This document shows, piece by piece, positions 62,253 to 64,000 of a DNA stretch of 64,000 bases. Below the pieces are notes generated by a model that was not told the origin of the DNA, ran no database searches, and saw only the letters and a program-made list of their open reading frames with translations. Source of the stretch: Chryseobacterium aurantiacum (GTDB lineage Bacteria > Bacteroidota > Bacteroidia > Flavobacteriales > Weeksellaceae); NCBI RefSeq assembly GCF_003020585.1, contig NZ_PXUE01000003.1, positions 186,001 through 250,000 on the forward strand. The letters run 5' to 3'. How positions within the stretch are numbered: position 1 is the first letter of the stretch; each line of letters opens with the position of its first letter. A program made the position numbers and the translations under genes.

Positions 62253-62888
62253 ATGAAAGCACATACATACGAAACTCAGTCATCAATTACTCCTGAAAAA
62301 GCTTTAGACTTTTTAAAAGAAGGAAACCAAAGGTTTGTAAATAACCTTAAAGCAAACAGAGATCTTCTGGAGCAGGTAAATGCTACCCGCGAAGGACAAT
62401 GGCCTTTTGCTGTGGTTTTAAGCTGTATAGACAGCCGTACTTCTGCAGAGCTTATTTTTGACCAAGGGCTGGGAGATGTTTTCAGTATCAGAATTGCCGG
62501 TAATTTTGTTAATCAGGATATCCTTGGTTCAATGGAATTCGGGTGTAACGTTGCAGGTTCCAAACTGATCGTAGTTTTAGGGCACACAAAATGTGGTGCT
62601 TTAAAAGGAGGTCTTGATGCTGCACAAATTGAAGGACTGGGAATGGATAATCTAAACCACCTTATCAATCATTTTGATCCAATCATCAATGAAGTGATTG
62701 AGGAAAATGAAGAACGTTCATCAAAAAACAGCTCACTTTTGGAAAGACTTAATCATCAAAACGTAAGAAGTGCGATTGAAGACATCCGTAAGCAGAGCAC
62801 AACACTTAGAAAGCTTGAAGAAGACGGTAAGATTAAAATCGTTGGAGCCAATTACGATGTTGAAACTGGCGCTGTAAGCTGGTTATAA
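62253..62888 (+). CDS. Beta-class carbonic anhydrase, second copy
   Basis: 211 residues. Zinc ligands C58, H111 and C114, with D60 and R62 (SCIDSR, GHTKCGAL). It is of the type with an N-terminal extension (TPEKALDFLKEGNQRFV) and lacks similarity to the first copy outside the active site, so it belongs to a different beta subgroup. It lies 54 nt downstream of the SulP gene and ends the unit. Confidence 0.94.
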   Translation: MKAHTYETQSSITPEKALDFLKEGNQRFVNNLKANRDLLEQVNATREGQWPFAVVLSCIDSRTSAELIFDQGLGDVFSIRIAGNFVNQDILGSMEFGCNVAGSKLIVVLGHTKCGALKGGLDAAQIEGLGMDNLNHLINHFDPIINEVIEENEERSSKNSSLLERLNHQNVRSAIEDIRKQSTTLRKLEEDGKIKIVGANYDVETGAVSWL

Positions 62889-62980
62889 CATCATTTCATT
62901 TCAGCTAGTTACAAAAAAAAATAGACAAAATAGAGCCTCGCTCAGATAAATTGATTGGAAATTAATTTTTAAAGCACGTC

Positions 62981-63013
62981 AAAAGGCCATCGGGAATCCG
63001 ATGGCCTTTTTTT
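62981..63013 (+). terminator. Intrinsic terminator of the carbonic anhydrase/SulP unit
   Basis: A 13-bp perfect stem (62981-62993 with 62998-63010) with a GAAT tetraloop and seven T residues. Confidence 0.93.
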
Positions 63014-63074
63014 ATTCAAATCGAAATTTAATTATTTTCTATACAATGCTTGTCCTGATCAACAGGTTTGCTTC

Positions 63075-63638
63075 TTATTTACCATTAAAAGCTGACATTG
63101 TATTGCTGATTCCGGCAAAAACAAAGGAAAGACTAGCCTTTGAAAAGGTCTCAATTCTCTCAGAAAGCTTTTCCGTTTCCTCCTCATTCCAGGTTCCCAA
63201 TACGTAATCTACCTGTCTACCCGCAGAGAAATCTGCCGAAATTCCAAAACGAAGTCGTGCATAGTTTTGAGTCTGTAATACTTCATTGATGTTTTTGAGC
63301 CCGTTATGACCGGCATCAGAACCTTTCCCCTTCAACCTCAATGTCCCGAAAGGAAGGGCCAAATCATCGGTTACAATCAGTACATTCTCTAAGGGAATAT
63401 TTTCTTTCTGCATCCAGTATCTTACAGCATTTCCTGAAAGATTCATATAGGTATCAGGTTTCAGAACAAAAACTTTTCTGCCTTTATACTTTCCTTCTGC
63501 CATCCAGCCGAAGTTAGCGGTATTAAAAGATACCTCAAGTGTTTCAGCTATTTTCTCGGCCACTTTAAATCCTATATTGTGTCGTGTATTTTCATATTCT
63601 GAGCCTTTATTCCCAAGCCCAACTATTAAATATTTCAT
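63075..63638 (-). CDS. pth: Peptidyl-tRNA hydrolase
   Basis: Releases tRNA from peptidyl-tRNA dropped by ribosomes. The 187-residue length is normal. The active-site residues N10 and H20 ([19 protein letters not shown]) are present, as is the NLSGNAV segment with the binding-site Asn (YMNLSG), [26 protein letters not shown] with the catalytic Asp and second His. The ATG at 63638 is the only plausible start. Confidence 0.97.
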   Translation of the reverse strand: MKYLIVGLGNKGSEYENTRHNIGFKVAEKIAETLEVSFNTANFGWMAEGKYKGRKVFVLKPDTYMNLSGNAVRYWMQKENIPLENVLIVTDDLALPFGTLRLKGKGSDAGHNGLKNINEVLQTQNYARLRFGISADFSAGRQVDYVLGTWNEEETEKLSERIETFSKASLSFVFAGISNTMSAFNGK

Positions 63639-63651
63639 CAGAAATTTTTTG

Positions 63652-63683
63652 CAAAATTAAGAGATAAAAAATAAAAAACTCAA
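63652..63683 (-). promoter_or_regulatory. Probable promoter of pth
   Basis: Reverse-strand TTG (63683-63681), 21 nt, then TAATTTTG (63659-63652), which fits TANNTTTG. It overlaps the terminator of the preceding gene and leaves a very short leader. Confidence 0.5.
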
Positions 63684-63702
63684 CCTTAGCAAGATTGAGT
63701 TT
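63671..63702 (-). terminator. Intrinsic terminator of the gene at the right edge
   Basis: An 8-bp stem (63676-63683 with 63695-63702) plus three further pairs after a mismatch. On the reverse strand it is followed by six T residues and a T-rich tail. Confidence 0.7.
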
Positions 63703-63723
63703 AAATATTGTTAAAAAACTATT

Positions 63724-64000
63724 CTATTGTGGTTTATAGATGTAGTTGATACCATATCCTTTTGTCATATAAGTCTGTAGGTCATATGCATAATTGGTGC
63801 TCTTTACAACCGGAGTTGGAATAGGTACTGTTAAATCTGTAACAGACCATCTCTTCGGGTTATTTGGAGATAGGATAAGACTTTCTTTATCATTGATTAT
63901 AGTGGATAATAATCTTGAAATCTTATAGGCATGCGGTAATAAGGTGAACGGACTGATCTGATCATCATACGCATAATAATCATAGCTGTATTTTTTAGTC
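63724..64000 (-). CDS. 3' end of an unrecognised gene (cut by right edge)
   Basis: The reverse strand is open from the right edge to a TAG at 63724, giving the last 91 residues of a protein: a Tyr/Asp-rich start (KKYSYDYYAYDDQISPFTLLPHA), a central helix and WSVTDLTVPIPTP near the middle. A terminator follows directly. The tyrosine-rich style resembles small surface or lipoprotein sequences of flavobacteria, but I do not recognise a family. The start codon and signal sequence, if any, lie outside the window. Confidence 0.7.
   Translation of the reverse strand, partial: TKKYSYDYYAYDDQISPFTLLPHAYKISRLLSTIINDKESLILSPNNPKRWSVTDLTVPIPTPVVKSTNYAYDLQTYMTKGYGINYIYKPQ

Overview
The window looks like a chromosomal piece of a flavobacterium of the Chryseobacterium/Elizabethkingia type (Weeksellaceae). 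This is an inference. It rests on the AT-rich sequence, a SusC/RagA-type TonB receptor, a secreted protein with a type IX secretion C-terminal domain, and promoters of the Bacteroidota form (TTTG, about 19 nt, TANNTTTG). No rRNA, tRNA, CRISPR array or insertion sequence was seen.

Layout. 1-1900 (-): 5' part of a SusC/RagA receptor, cut by the left edge. 2.4-7.2 kb (-): the housekeeping operon rimP-nusA-infB, with a consensus promoter, a terminator-like hairpin in its leader and a strong terminator. 7.4-51.8 kb: a surface-glycan locus of about 44 kb. 52.2-57.2 kb (+): a 1654-residue type IX secretion cargo with two FISUMP-like modules. 57.2-59.1 kb (-): a DUF2306 membrane protein and a membrane-bound AraC-type regulator. 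59.4-62.9 kb (+): carbonic anhydrase, small exported protein, SulP transporter, second carbonic anhydrase, terminator. 63.0-64.0 kb (-): pth and the 3' end of an unrecognised gene cut by the right edge.

The glycan locus has three blocks. The first (+, 7.4-34.7 kb) supplies precursors and glycosyltransferases: ugd for UDP-glucuronate; rfbB and rfbA plus an FdtA/QdtA ketoisomerase, a left-handed beta-helix acetyltransferase and an FdtB/QdtB aminotransferase, together a full route to a dTDP-3-acetamido-3,6-dideoxyhexose; an ABC exporter (Wzm/Wzt, Wzt with a carbohydrate-binding-like C-terminal domain) with an overlapping methyltransferase; an AsnB-type amidotransferase; eleven glycosyltransferases, four of them a tandem paralogous array; and two tandem paralogous membrane proteins. 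The second (-, 34.7-43.9 kb) looks like glycan decoration: FkbH-like HAD protein, acyl carrier protein, two MBOAT/SGNH-like pairs, an acyltransferase-3 protein and a methyltransferase. The third (mixed strands, 44.1-51.8 kb) holds four glycosyltransferases, a KAS III/ACP/ketoreductase set that could make a short 3-hydroxyacyl group, and two hexapeptide acyltransferases.

An ABC exporter, and no recognisable Wzx or Wzy, suggest that a glycan is completed in the cytoplasm and exported as O-antigen, A-LPS-like glycan or capsule. No initiating transferase is visible. The most novel-looking system is the FkbH-ACP-MBOAT-SGNH module. It has the same logic as the Dlt system (loader, carrier, MBOAT, SGNH partner) but with a different loader, so a carrier-bound three-carbon acyl group may be the decoration.
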